25,066 nt of DNA, from NCBI RefSeq assembly GCF_000003605.2, contig NW_003126390.1, positions 82,528 to 107,593 on the forward strand, in the 5' to 3' direction. The position numbers were made by a program, and so were the translations under genes. The notes below the pieces were generated by a model, which saw only the letters and a list, made by a program, of their open reading frames with translations, had not been told where the DNA came from and ran no database searches. This DNA comes from Saccoglossus kowalevskii (taxonomy: Eukaryota > Hemichordata > Enteropneusta > Harrimaniidae). This document shows positions 1-11,197 of this stretch, in pieces (the stretch's first letter is position 1; each line of letters starts with the position of its first letter).

Positions 1-940
1 TCTTGGGTAGCTGCACCTTTTTTTCTCTGGGGCTGCTGCACCTTATCGTCTCTGGGGCTGCTGCACCTCGTCATCTCTTGGGTTGTTGCACCTCTTATCT
101 CTTGGGTTGCTGCTCCTTGTCATCTCTAGGGAAGTTGCACATCATCTTGTGGGCTGCTGCACCTTGTCATCTCTGTGGTTGCTGCACCTCGTCATCTCTG
201 GGGCTGCTGCACCTCGTCATCTCTTGGATTGCTGCACCTCGTCATCTCTGGGGCTGCTGGACTTCGTCATCTCTTGGATTGCTGCACCTCGTCATCTCTT
301 GGGTTGCTGCTCCTCGTCATCTCTGGGGCTGCTGCACCTTATCATCTATTGGGCTGCTGCACCTTGTCATCTCTGGGGCTGCTGCACCTTATCATCTCTT
401 GGATTGCTGAACCTCGTGATCTCTTGGGTTGCTGCACCTCGTCATCTCGTGGGATGCTGCACCTTATCATCTCTTGGATTGCTGCACCTCGTCATCTCTT
501 GGGTTGCTGCACCTCTGCATCTCTTGGATTGCTGCACTTCGTCATCTCTGGGGCTGCTGGACTACGTCATCTCTTGGATTGCTGCACCTCGTCATCTCTT
601 GGGTTGCTGCTCCTCGTCATCTCTGGGGCTGCTGCACCTTATCATCTATTGGGCTGCTGCACCTTGTCATCTCTGGGGCTGCTGCACCTTATCATCTATT
701 GGGCTGCTGCACCTTGTCATCTCTGGGGCTGCTGCGCCTTATAATCTATTGGGCTGCTGCACCTTGTCATCTCTGTGGTTGCTGCACCTCGTCATCTCTT
801 GGATTGCTGCACCTCGTCATCTCTGGGGCTGCTGGACTTTATCCTCTCTTGGATTGCTGCACCTTGTCATCTCTTGGGTTGCTGCTCCTTATCATCTATT
901 GGGCTGCTGCACCTTGTCATCTCTGGGGCTGCTGCGCCTT
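1..940. repeat. 25-bp minisatellite array with higher-order structure, cut by the window's left edge
   Basis: About 37 units of 25 bp share the core GCTGCTGCACCT followed by (A/G)TCATCTCT and a GGG or TTGGG variant. Variants recur in blocks: 241-360 repeats at 541-660 almost unchanged (offset 300 = 12 units), and the GCTGGACT variant recurs at 816 (offset 275 = 11 units). All three + frames stay open for long stretches because the unit has no stop in any phase, giving hydrophobic 25-residue protein repeats (for example LGLLHLVIS, AAPRHL, GCCTSSS). These frames lack promoter, splice or family support, so I read the block as non-coding satellite DNA. Confidence 0.93.
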
Positions 941-3451
941 GATATTTGTATTCCTGTTCGAACAATGACCTGTAAATCCCAAGCTCTTCTCAAATCCATC
1001 AAAAAGTTCTCCCCCTTTCTTGATGAACACTTGATCCGAACGTTGTAACTTGCTTCCATAAATAGTATGATGAATGTCTTTGGAAGTGGCAATTAAATGC
1101 ATCCAGATAAGCCTGAAAATGTCGCTAGATTCAAAAAAGGGTATCTAATTGTGGTATAGTCTCCTACCAATTTATTGTAACATGAAAACTAAGTAAGGAA
1201 ACGCTAGAACTTTAATTCTATTTTCTGAAAAAAAGAGCGTAGTTTCAATATCTTTTAATTATTGGACTATATATTTCTCGTGGCTGAATGTAATTCGATA
1301 TTCTTTATATATCTTATAACGTTAAACACCAATAGATTGTTAATGTTGCAGTAGTTAGTGCACCATGTGGGCAATTAATTAGTTAATTAACTATCGGATA
1401 TCGACACCATTCTTGTTTTAAAAAACAAATTGTCATCTTATTAAGTATTCTTTGGTCATACAATCGGTTTTAGTCTAATGAATTCACAAACCCCCAATGT
1501 GTCCATGTTCGGGCAATAATAGATGTGACAGATGAAATCGTGTAGTTGTATACATCGAATGTTCTTATTCATAAATAAATAAACTGTTATTTTGCGGTAT
1601 ATTATAAGCCTGGAGTATATTTTGTGCATTATGTTGCAGCTTTGTACAAAACTCAACAACCCCATCCAGGAGACAGTATGCGTAGATTTTAGCGTCTGTA
1701 ATAAGGTATGTGCGTCGTACGTGCTATTTTTGTCAAAGTACGTACTTTACATTCACTTGTACTCGTCCCATTTATATAGCTTTCACTAAAATCGCCCTCT
1801 TAACATATATCTACGTACCACTACTTTGCAGGTACGTGTTTCATTTGCTACATTACGAAATACCAAAAAACCAACTCGATTTAAGACCAATTCTCGGAGA
1901 AACCTACCGGACCATAAAACGATTTGACGAAACGGTACCTCCGCCATATAAATAGGAGGGAAAAAACGGGAGGTAGCTCTGACCACCTTGTCTTAAAAAG
2001 TAAACATTCGCGATAATTCACGCGAAAGTTTACATATCTATAGAAATGACCTCCCTTACAAATTGTTAAATGTGCAATATCCGATGTAGATATTAAGTTA
2101 GAATTTCAACTCAAGAAACGTCCATACTCGATAACAGAGAATACGTCCAACTCGATTTACGATCGGATAACTGTAGTCCAACATTGAATAACCTGATAGT
2201 TATGATAAATTGACAATGTACAGTTCTTCGGTTGAATCAACCAAGTAATAACGTTTTATGATTCTTATCAAATTTGTAAAATACCTTTATGCTGTACCGT
2301 ACGGGTTCCACACTTGTGCGTCTAGGCATTGTCATAGTCTTTGAAATAACGAAGGACGTTATAACGGTACTTCAAACAACCGACCCGGGGGTAGGGCCTG
2401 CCCCAGTGCCTTAGATCTGTCTTCGTTCAGTTGTTAATGCTCATAGATTGTTGTAATTTACTTTACAAATGTCTCGTTAAACTATTTCGCTTCATTTATT
2501 TCAATAATAATATCCTGCAAGGACATTGCACCCTCGCCCTCGGGCCACACGCACACCCTTACAAGTGAGACGCAGCTTATAACTTCCTGAATATTGCCCC
2601 GGCATGACGAAAATCTAGAATGTATGTGACTGGTTGGAGTTTCGTACTTCCCACCTGTTAAGCGAAGACTAAAGGTAATTTTTTGGGGTTGAATTAAACC
2701 TAGACTGAAAACAGTTCACTGACAAAAACATTTAATACTCCAAACCAATCTTGAATTGTATCCATAATTAAATGTTTACGTTAAGGATTATCTACAGATC
2801 GATATTTCTTCCACATTTATCAACCTTTTTTTATTTTTTATTTGTCTCAACTTTCTTTATTGTTCATTATGATTTTTCTGAATGGCTATTCCGGCGAATA
2901 ATGGTGGCGGTGAAGTTTTCTCATTACTGCATAATTTTTTTTCTTACGAATATGGATCGCGTTCTTAAAATGTTTAATTTTTTCACATAGTGTAAATTTT
3001 ATGTATATCTCCGTTTTTCCGATCTGTGTGAATAATATTATCATAACACATCTTTTTCGAGTCACTTTGTGTACTTTAAATTATTGTGAGGCGGTGAGCA
3101 AATGCAACTATCGACAAATATGAGGATGAGGGACGAACATGAGACGACCGGACAATCGATCAAATTTGAGCACTACGCAAAGAATATATATATGCCGTAT
3201 GTAGCACTCCTCCGAGTTCTACGCTCCCGTCCCTGATCACCGATTTGGTGACATATTACGGCCATCCAAAACGAATCTCGAATAAGGCCCAATTAATTAA
3301 TTGTATTAATAGGTATTTAACTGCTGGGCAGTGATACGAACAGAATATATCAGTTGTCATTATACGGCATCTGTTGAGTATGATAAATTAAATTGGTGGT
3401 GAGAGAACACGTGGAAAGTCATATTTTGCACAGTGAATGTCCTTGTCAGAA
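941..3451. other. AT-rich spacer, no gene supported
   Basis: Only short unrelated frames (under 85 codons) occur. A TATAAATAG string at 1947-1955 and a 14-base perfect palindrome (AAAGTACGTACTTT, 1735-1748) are visible, but nothing downstream looks like a gene. An AT-rich homeobox-site-like palindrome (AGTTAATTAACT) lies near 1380. Confidence 0.6.
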
Positions 3452-3658
3452 CCGCTTAACACAATGCAACCTGAAAACGCGCCACTATTCCCGTTCCCCG
3501 CACAGCGAAGTGAAAAAGAACCGCCTAACACAATACAACCTGAAAACGCGCCACTACTCCCGTTCCCCGCACAGCGAAGTGAAAAAGAACCGCCTAACAC
3601 AATACAACCTGAAAACGCGCCACTACTCCCGTGCCCCGCACAGTAAAATAAAAAAAAT
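3452..3658. repeat. 69-bp tandem repeat, three copies
   Basis: Copies start at 3452, 3521 and 3590. Each begins CCGC(C/T)TAACACAAT and contains GAAAACGCGCCACTA and CCCCGCACAG. Copies 1 and 2 differ at only a few bases, while the third is truncated and diverges after CCCCGCACAG. The period is a multiple of three, so two + frames and one - frame stay open across the array (about 70-106 codons) with 23-residue repeats. I see no evidence that any of them is translated. Confidence 0.92.
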
Positions 3659-4167
3659 GTGTGAGTTTGTTTGCTTCTGTTTTGACGTTGCGTTACGAAT
3701 TTGATCACTTTTAAACCAATACGCTTGTACAGGAACTGATAATGGCGACACCCGTGCTTAAAACAGATAACTGATAATGTTACGAAAAATAATGTCGATG
3801 TTTTTTTCGGAAAATTTAGATGACTGCGTTTTAGAGATTGCAGTCATATGGTGGTGTCACTATAACCCCAACCTCCCTCCACCTACTCCCCACACTGCAT
3901 GCGACATTCTGATTTCTCGGGTAAGGGGTATTTTAGAAACTTCGGTTCGGGAAGATAGCTCATGGACAATGCTGCAAATATGGGGGTCATTGAATCTAAT
4001 TTCTGGTTCCTTGTATCAAGGGTATGCTTCTGAGACTGCTTGTTTTTGTGAAATACTAGTATCCTATATGATTGGGAATTATGTTGTTCTTTCTTTGTCG
4101 AGTCAAATTCTTTACATGAAAGGAACATTTCAATATTTTGAAACAAATATGTGTGTACCTAGTGTTT
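3659..4167. other. Spacer between two tandem arrays, no gene supported
   Basis: The only long frame (from 3777) runs straight into the C-rich array that follows and has no family resemblance. The 11-mer AACTGATAATG occurs twice near 3735 and 3768. Confidence 0.5.
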
Positions 4168-4880
4168 CCTTCCCCTGTGCCAAGTGTACATCAAATTACC
4201 ATTCGTCATCCTCCCCTGTGCCGAGTGTGCATCAATGACCACCCGCCACCGCCACCCTACCCCTGTGCAAAGTTTGCACTAATTTACCATCCGCCATCTA
4301 CTCTTGTTCCAAGTGTACTATCAATGACAATCCGCCATCCTCCCCTGTGCCAAATGTGCATCAATGTACCACCCGCTACCCTCCTCTATGCAAAGTGTAC
4401 ATCAATGACCATCCGCCAACGCCACCCCACCCCTGTGCAAAACATGCACCAATTTACCATCCGCCATCTTCTCTTGTTCCAAGTGTACATCGATGACAAT
4501 CCGCCATCCTCCCCTGTGCCAAATGTGCATCAATGTACCACCCGCCACCCTCCTATGTGCCAAGTGTACATCAATGACCACCCGCCACCCCCACCCCACC
4601 CCACCCCTGTCCAAAGCATGCACCAATTTACCATCCGCCATCTTCTCTTGTTCCAAGTGTACATCAATGACAATCCGCCATCCTCCCCTGTGCCAAATGT
4701 GCATCAATGTACCACCCGCCACCCTCCTCTATGCAAAGTGTACATCAATGACCACCCGCCACCCCTGTGGTAAGTATACACCAATGACTATCTGCCATCA
4801 TCCCGGTTGCTAAGTATGCATCAATGTACCATCCGCCATCCTCCCTGTACCAAGTATGCATTGCTGAACCGTTCGTCATC
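4168..4880. repeat. C-rich minisatellite of ~42-bp units in ~170-bp higher-order repeats
   Basis: Units share the plan CCTGTGCCAA(G/A)TGT, (A/G)CATCAATG, ACCA and CCCGCCACCCTCC. Four successive subunit types form a longer repeat: the block starting TCCCCTGTGCCAAATGTGC occurs at 4341, 4510 and 4684 (offsets 169 and 174). One subunit type has TTTACCATCCGCCATCT followed by TCTTGTTCC. The block gives a 211-codon + frame and a 106-codon - frame rich in Pro/His/Cys or Gly/His, explained by the repeat itself. Strong strand asymmetry (C on +, G on -) is obvious. Confidence 0.92.
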
Positions 4881-5995
4881 TTTGTCATTTTGAATATTCT
4901 ATGGATATTTGTTTCAAATAAGTTTACTTTTAAGGTTTTATCATTTACGCGAATGCGCGGAAACGCGTAATAAACAGTTGTCATGCGAAATTTATATAAA
5001 TCTGTTCCTGGCCAAAAATATGTGCTTTTTAAAATTAGCAACAAAATGGTTATATATTACTGTTATCTCACGGCACGGGTAGCAACCTTGACACCGTTCT
5101 TGGTAATTGAAAAAAAAAGTTTCCTGTTTTATATAAATCTATATAACGTGTACGTGCAATGCATTATGGGTAGTACTAAATATATTTTCACTCGCGTTAG
5201 AGCATCGAGCTTTACCCTCGATAGAGCGGCACGCGCACTTTGAATAGTCGGAACGGTCCAGCACATGTATATTGTATACGTGAAACCCTTTAACGCTTGT
5301 ACGTTAAAGTAATACAACTATATGTAATGAGCGGTTGAAACACTCAATGTATCCATTATTTTCACGATTTACAAAAACGACTGTCAACACACCCTCGCCT
5401 CCCCGCTGCTAGGGGTCGTGTTTTAAGGGTGTAAATTGACGCTTAAACGATGTACTTTGCTCGGGTTGTATTCGACGGTGTGAGTTGGATGCTGCGCCAT
5501 CGAAGTAAATCCGTAATGCCCACAACAATAGAAATTAAAGAATATATAGCATTTACGACGTCATTTTTGAATTTGGACAGTGAATATGGACAACTTTGAG
5601 TATTTTTCAATATTTTGTGTTTGCAATTCAAGTTGCACATTAAATTTACATACTGCGATGTGACTTATGATTTATCATTAATCATAAATGTTGTTTTGAA
5701 AACGCGCAATATATTATTCGATAGATGAAATAATGACCTACGTCACTGTAAATGTTCGTGCACATTTTCGTTTCTTGTTGTTTCATTAAAGAAATACTAG
5801 TTTGTGTGCTGTAGATAAGGTGAATATGCAATCATATCGAACAAAAAATACTAACATTTATCGATATTGCCAATTTTAATTAGAAAACAATTTTTTTCAT
5901 CGCGATGGTCGGGTTTTTGTTAACGATCTTTGGCGAAGGACCAATCAGTGGATGTTTTCGAGCACCATCGTTACTTGTAAATGAATAACTGTTTT
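4881..5995. other. AT-rich spacer, no gene supported
   Basis: Frames are under 100 codons on either strand and match nothing recognised. The phrase TATATAAATCT-like recurs near 4990 and 5130, but this is too short to call a repeat. Confidence 0.5.
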
Positions 5996-5997
5996 TA

Positions 5998-6525
5998 AAG
6001 CCCCTTTCACAATTGGCGCCTCTCTCGTGCGATAATTTTTTTTTTCGAAAATATTTTTTCCGTCCTGTTGTAGAAGTGTTGTCTTTGAGTCGCAAGCAAT
6101 ATATAAAATCGTACGTATTTGGGATGAAAGCTCAGGAGTTCTCGAGCTTATATTGGGGGTAAAAAAATCGTACAACGTTGCAAAGGGGGCAAGACAGGTC
6201 TTCCAATAGTCTTAGGGTGGTACAACGGACTCGTACGACAGGACGCATCATCGTACGACATGAAAATACTCATGCAACACTCGTTCGGGGTCTTACGAGT
6301 GCGTGCAAAGTTGCACAACACTCGTACTGCCTGTCGTGCAATTATTTTTCATCGCGTCAGTCGCTCAAAATATCGGAGTAGCACGGTTTTTTTTCCCCGA
6401 CCGAGATTTTGTCGCATCTGGATCGTACAATAAGTGGTACAACGGCTACAACGAGTCGTACAACGGAAAACATTTCGAGTCGCAAGCCGTTGTAGTCTGT
6501 TTGGCACCAATTGTGAAAGGGGCTT
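5998..6525. mobile_element. Nonautonomous DNA transposon (MITE-like), 528 bp, 23-bp terminal inverted repeats
   Basis: Terminal inverted repeats at 5998-6020 and 6503-6525 begin AAGCCCCTTTCACAATTGG and differ at one base of 23. The element is flanked by TA on both sides (5996-5997, 6526-6527), which fits a TA target duplication. The inverted match continues weakly inward (CGAAA, TTCCGT and GTTGTA blocks near 6045-6070 against 6447-6476). The interior has five TACAACG motifs (6171, 6221, 6438, 6447, 6459) and two TCGTACGAC motifs (6231, 6251), like subterminal transposase sites. No transposase frame is present, so movement would need an enzyme supplied elsewhere. The superfamily is not settled: TA duplication suggests Tc1/mariner-like or a related group. 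Confidence 0.8.
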
Positions 6526-6690
6526 TAGAGATGCCCACCTTTAGATAATAAAACCACTGTACAACTGAAGTTGATGCAACTTGTTGCTGGCAAAAGCAGT
6601 AAGGTAATCACGCAGCTCCTGGTGTGACCTGAAAACACTAAATGAATCCCATGCCTGTTACCTTTCGTTCCGTTTAATCACTCGCCTGTA

Positions 6691-6714
6691 ATTATTATTA
6701 TTATTTATTATTAT
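6691..6714. repeat. (ATT)n microsatellite
   Basis: A run of ATT/ATTT units about 24 bases long lies about 165 bases after the MITE-like element. Confidence 0.85.
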
Positions 6715-7160
6715 GTGTTTATTTCAGATCATAAAAAATCAAAAGCAAAAAAATACAAGTAAAAAAATCCTCTTCTCCCATAATTTCCATATCTCACCCT
6801 GGGAATGAATTGAAATGTTGTTGTTACAAAGGGGTTAGATGAAAGGTGCACTCTACTAAAAAGCTAAATGTCTTTTTCCGAATACGAATGTAATACGAAT
6901 TCATAGACACTCATTAGTATAAGTGATGTTGTCGTTATCTACAGTGATATTAATTCATTGTGCGATTCAGATTTCTCATCATGTTTCCTTGTTTTGATAT
7001 TTCTCCCAATACCAAAAAATAATGGGTTTGGCGAACACCTATTATAATATTCTTGTGCTACCAAAATCCCTCATTAGTGCTCAAAATCGTATCCGTATTG
7101 GAAATGCGCTTTCAGGTTCTTTGATTCGTTCTTTGCGTTTTCTAAACATATTATATATAT

Positions 7161-7198
7161 TTGTGTGTATATGTGTGCGTGCGTGCGTGTGTTTGTGT
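7161..7198. repeat. TG/TGCG-type simple repeat
   Basis: Alternating purine-pyrimidine run of TGTG and GCGTGCGTGCGTG units, the sort of tract that can adopt Z-DNA. Confidence 0.8.
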
Positions 7199-8970
7199 TA
7201 TTTTAAATAAAACAACTATTAATTTAAAAGCATAATTTTAAGTTGTGTTCTCGGAGACTTCCCGTGCTCGTCCCAGCCAGCTGGCTCTGTTGATATCCCC
7301 GCCCTAATAAACTATGTTGTGAACCTGGTGTTTTTAATGATTCCGCGAGGAGACATTATATCGTTCGGTTGGTGTGCCACTCACGCATGAACTTGAGCGT
7401 AAAGAGAACGTGTAGATATATAAACAAGGTCACAGAAGACAAGCCAATATTGTTCGCTAATATCTGTTATTCCCGTTTGATACATGTAAATGGCTGATAG
7501 AAAGAGTCAGCTCGACCGCGCGTCCCTCATAAACGCTGGCGACCATCCGTCCATCTAATTTGAATCTTTGTCCAACTCTCACTATATGTGTTATTTGTAT
7601 ATCCGCGACACGGGTGAGGTAGTTTCAGGCAGAATGCAACGAACAGTTGAATATTAAAATCGCGCATATATTATTTATAGTTGTCACAGTCACAATGTTT
7701 TGTGCGGAAATTGGGAAAAATTAGTGTTTCCGGCACGATTCCCGTGGGAGTGTTTAACCGTAAACTTGTCGCAACGAGCAGTGATTTATTGTCGATGAAA
7801 CTTTTAGCGCCGTTCTTTGACGGCCTTCTTAGAATATCCGACATTACCAAATTCTCTTTAATTATTTTTTTTTCATTTTTAGTTTCTTTAAAATTGAAAA
7901 ATGAAAATAACCTTACAGAAACAGTCTATAGTGTCAAGTTCTATTATGTCGACAGCGGCACACGTGTTACCGTGACATTGGTTCGTGGTTCCCTCACGCG
8001 TGTACACGAATCCTTTCCCTTTTTTTGTATTTCATGAGATTCGAAAGATATATTTAAAATACAAATTTTTAGTTCTGTACGCTAAATTTCATTCATTTTT
8101 TGTCAGTCTAAATGTATTTTATTCCCGTTATTTGATTGAGTATTGCATTGACGTTCACGGATATGGGCGTCGATCAGGCGGAAAATCGCAGAAATCGCAC
8201 ACATGTGCGTGCGTTTCGCAATGGCAAAATTTGAATATAGTATTAGAGATCACAATTACGTGCATGCTATGACTTTGATATTTAAAGTATTCATTTGTAA
8301 AACTACTTTCAAAGTTCACCTCCACTGCGTTCTGTCCAATTACTATATATGTAGATTTTAGTAGCAGCCGATCTCCATTTGCGCGCACACGCAACACCCG
8401 TACCTAAGCGCAACAAATGAAAATTAAATAATAAAATGCTTGAGTAAACTGTGGTCGTCGAGACGGAAGCGTGAAGCTGTGTGAGGTCGTCGTCGGGAGT
8501 GGGTCCGACATCTTGTCTTGTTCTGTTTCCTATCAAAAACTGTACCAAATTCAATATATATATAATATAAATTGAGAGCGTCATCTCCCACGTTACCGCC
8601 TTCATGCAAGTTTTAATTTGGCTTAAAACACGTTCTCTCTGCATGCATGTGAAAGAGATATCGGACTAGTTTATTATTGATTGTATTAATTCAGTTAATG
8701 AATATCGAGAATTAATCGTGAACTTGTTGTGATTCGTGCGTGCGTGGCCGATCGATAAATTGAGGTATAAACTTTCCAAATTTGTGCGGCGTCAGATGTT
8801 GCGATGGATATTACGGCAAAGCACGCTTTTTGCACAAAAAAAACAAACAAACAAACAGTGTGGCCTCGGTGACGACGGGGGTTGTGGTGCTGTAGGTGCT
8901 GGAGGGAGGGTAGCAATGTATTCCACAAGTAACATCTTTAGGTAAATACGAGCGCGTTTGCTGATAAACA

Positions 8971-8998
8971 TGTGTGTGTGTGTGTTATAGTGTGTGTG
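8971..8998. repeat. (TG)n microsatellite, interrupted
   Basis: Two TG runs, at about 8971-8985 and 8991-8998, are separated by TATAG. Confidence 0.8.
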
Positions 8999-10871
8999 AA
9001 AACGAGTACTTTACTCGTGGTGACAATAATAAAAAAAAAAAACGGTGGGATAGATTTTCCGTCATCGCCATGTGAGTTTTCCGCCTCTTGTTTTGAGAAT
9101 AGGGTAAGAACCTCTTTCACATTTCACACGAGTTCTGTTTCCGCATATGTAAAATATTTTTGGTATTAAAATTTTGGAATTTGTTTGAAGAATGAAATTC
9201 ACGAATTCAGTATGTAACTTCAGGGTAAAAAAATGCTATTTTTGACAGCATCTCCCCTTCATCGCTATGAAAAGTAAGATGAAAACTTCTTCTGCACAAA
9301 ACCGGATTATACGACAAAACGGACAAATCGTACGATTTTGTGAAAGGAATTGGGACGCGTGAATGACCCTCGGGCTAGCGTTATCGTCCAAGGTCAGTCA
9401 ATCTTTACATACATCTAATTATTAAATCTGAATATGCGAAAGTATCCTCCCCCGCCTTTCTACAACAACACACTCATATTTTTTTGCTGTAAGAGAAAAC
9501 CCGCCATTAAGTTTTGACTTTACTTTCACAATGAAACACAATCGCTCTTCCAACATGTTTCAATATACCCCTCTTCCTACCAAATTCGTTATTACTTCTG
9601 ATATATTAAACATTAAAGTTGCTAGAATAAAGTTGTGATGAACGCCTCGGCCGGTCGTTATAGTGAAGATCTTCAGCATCGGTTATGTATATCAGTTGAT
9701 GGTTCCTTTCCTCCAATGGTTTTATGGATGAACGATTTTTTTCTCCGGATTTAATATGTTTTGATATGATGCAAGATTTCTCTGGGTGGATGTTTTTGTT
9801 TTTGTTGTTGTTTTGGCGACCCGTTCATTGGGTGAACTTCCCATTACGTGTATTTGTACGATTAACAAAATATGAATGTTTAAAAAAAATTTTTTTTAGT
9901 TTATGGATGTTGTACTTTTCACACCATTTAAACAAAAAATGAAACGCACATACCACTGACGCTCATAGTTTTGTTCGAATTGGAGAATTTATTCGATATT
10001 ACTTACAAACAAGTAATAAGTCCCTGTCATAATTATATATTCATGTCAATTTTATTGATTTCGTAACTTGGTTTATTTAGTCGCAATACACATGTGAAAC
10101 GCAAAATATTGAGATGCATCGGGTGCAAGCTACGGGTCATAAACCCCACTGGAGGTGAAGTCGTTCAACAGGTGGTTTCACTATACGTGTTTTGTCTCGA
10201 TGAGACTCCCGTATTAGGTACTTGCTGAGTATAGTGTACTTAATAAATATGAATACTATTTTGTGGTCCACACACCATATTGAATCAATCATATTAAACG
10301 CATTAATAGACCCTGTGGTGGAGTCATAATACGAGTCTCCGCTGGTGTAGCGTGCTCTCTTCAAACCAAAGAGATTGTGTATGGGCCGGGCCTCCGCATC
10401 GCTCGCAGCGTCAGGATGCTACGTCACCGCCACTAATTTCTATTAGTTGTTTTTCCTCACACGCAGGAGAACAACAGCGGAAAAAAATTGAAAATGCATT
10501 AAGTGGCTTTCTGCAGCCATGCTTTAGTAAAACAATACTGTATGGGGAGGACATTTCGGAAGGAGAGGGGCATATCGTTTGGTGGGGACGTGTGTAGGCG
10601 GGCATAATGACTCCGCAAACAGCTGTGGCGAATGTGACGATCAGTCTGTTGCCGTCCACCGCTGTGTTTTTTTGGGTGGCGAAGCCGTTGACGAAAAAAA
10701 GTAATATCCTTTCAACTACAAACTCGGTTTAATGAAGATTCAATCCGTTTTTATGCGAAGCTGATTCCGCTCTTACACCACATTAATAAGGACGTGCATT
10801 CCAGGCGTCGTCCACGGACGCGGAATGTGATAACGCTGTGTCTATTCAATCGTGAATTTGTTCTGAAAGAT

Positions 10872-11197
10872 NNNNNNNNNNNNNNNNNNNNNNNNNNNNN
10901 NNNNNNNNNNNNNNNNNNNNNNNNNNNNNNNNNNNNNNNNNNNNNNNNNNNNNNNNNNNNNNNNNNNNNNNNNNNNNNNNNNNNNNNNNNNNNNNNNNNN
11001 NNNNNNNNNNNNNNNNNNNNNNNNNNNNNNNNNNNNNNNNNNNNNNNNNNNNNNNNNNNNNNNNNNNNNNNNNNNNNNNNNNNNNNNNNNNNNNNNNNNN
11101 NNNNNNNNNNNNNNNNNNNNNNNNNNNNNNNNNNNNNNNNNNNNNNNNNNNNNNNNNNNNNNNNNNNNNNNNNNNNNNNNNNNNNNNNNNNNNNNNN
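10872..11197. other. Assembly gap (326 N)
   Basis: Unresolved bases only. The open frame that appears to cross the gap is an artefact of reading N as coding. Confidence 0.99.

Larger units (their letters stand above)
6528..10871. other. Long intergenic stretch, no gene supported
   Basis: Both strands carry only short frames (120 codons or fewer) without recognisable domains, conserved splice pairs or RNA genes. Contents seen: an ATT microsatellite, TG/CG-type simple repeats, a G-rich patch near 8870-8915 and a CAAA run near 8840. CpG remains common throughout. Exons of an unfamiliar gene could be missed here. Confidence 0.5.

Noticed and set aside
1947-1955. TATAAATAG resembling a TATA box
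   Set aside because: No coding exon or initiator can be tied to it on the + strand, and such strings are common in AT-rich DNA.
1710-1955. Frame ending in a protein-like stretch (PKNQLDLRPILGETYRTI)
   Set aside because: It looks plausible locally, but no family was recognised and no consistent splice acceptor or second exon was found. The 13-mer CCAACTCGATTTA recurs at 2147, hinting at repeat-derived DNA.
9320-9360. TCGTACGATTTTGTGAAAGG as a decayed second copy of the MITE end
   Set aside because: Only about ten bases match the terminal repeat of the 5998-6525 element and no opposite end is seen.
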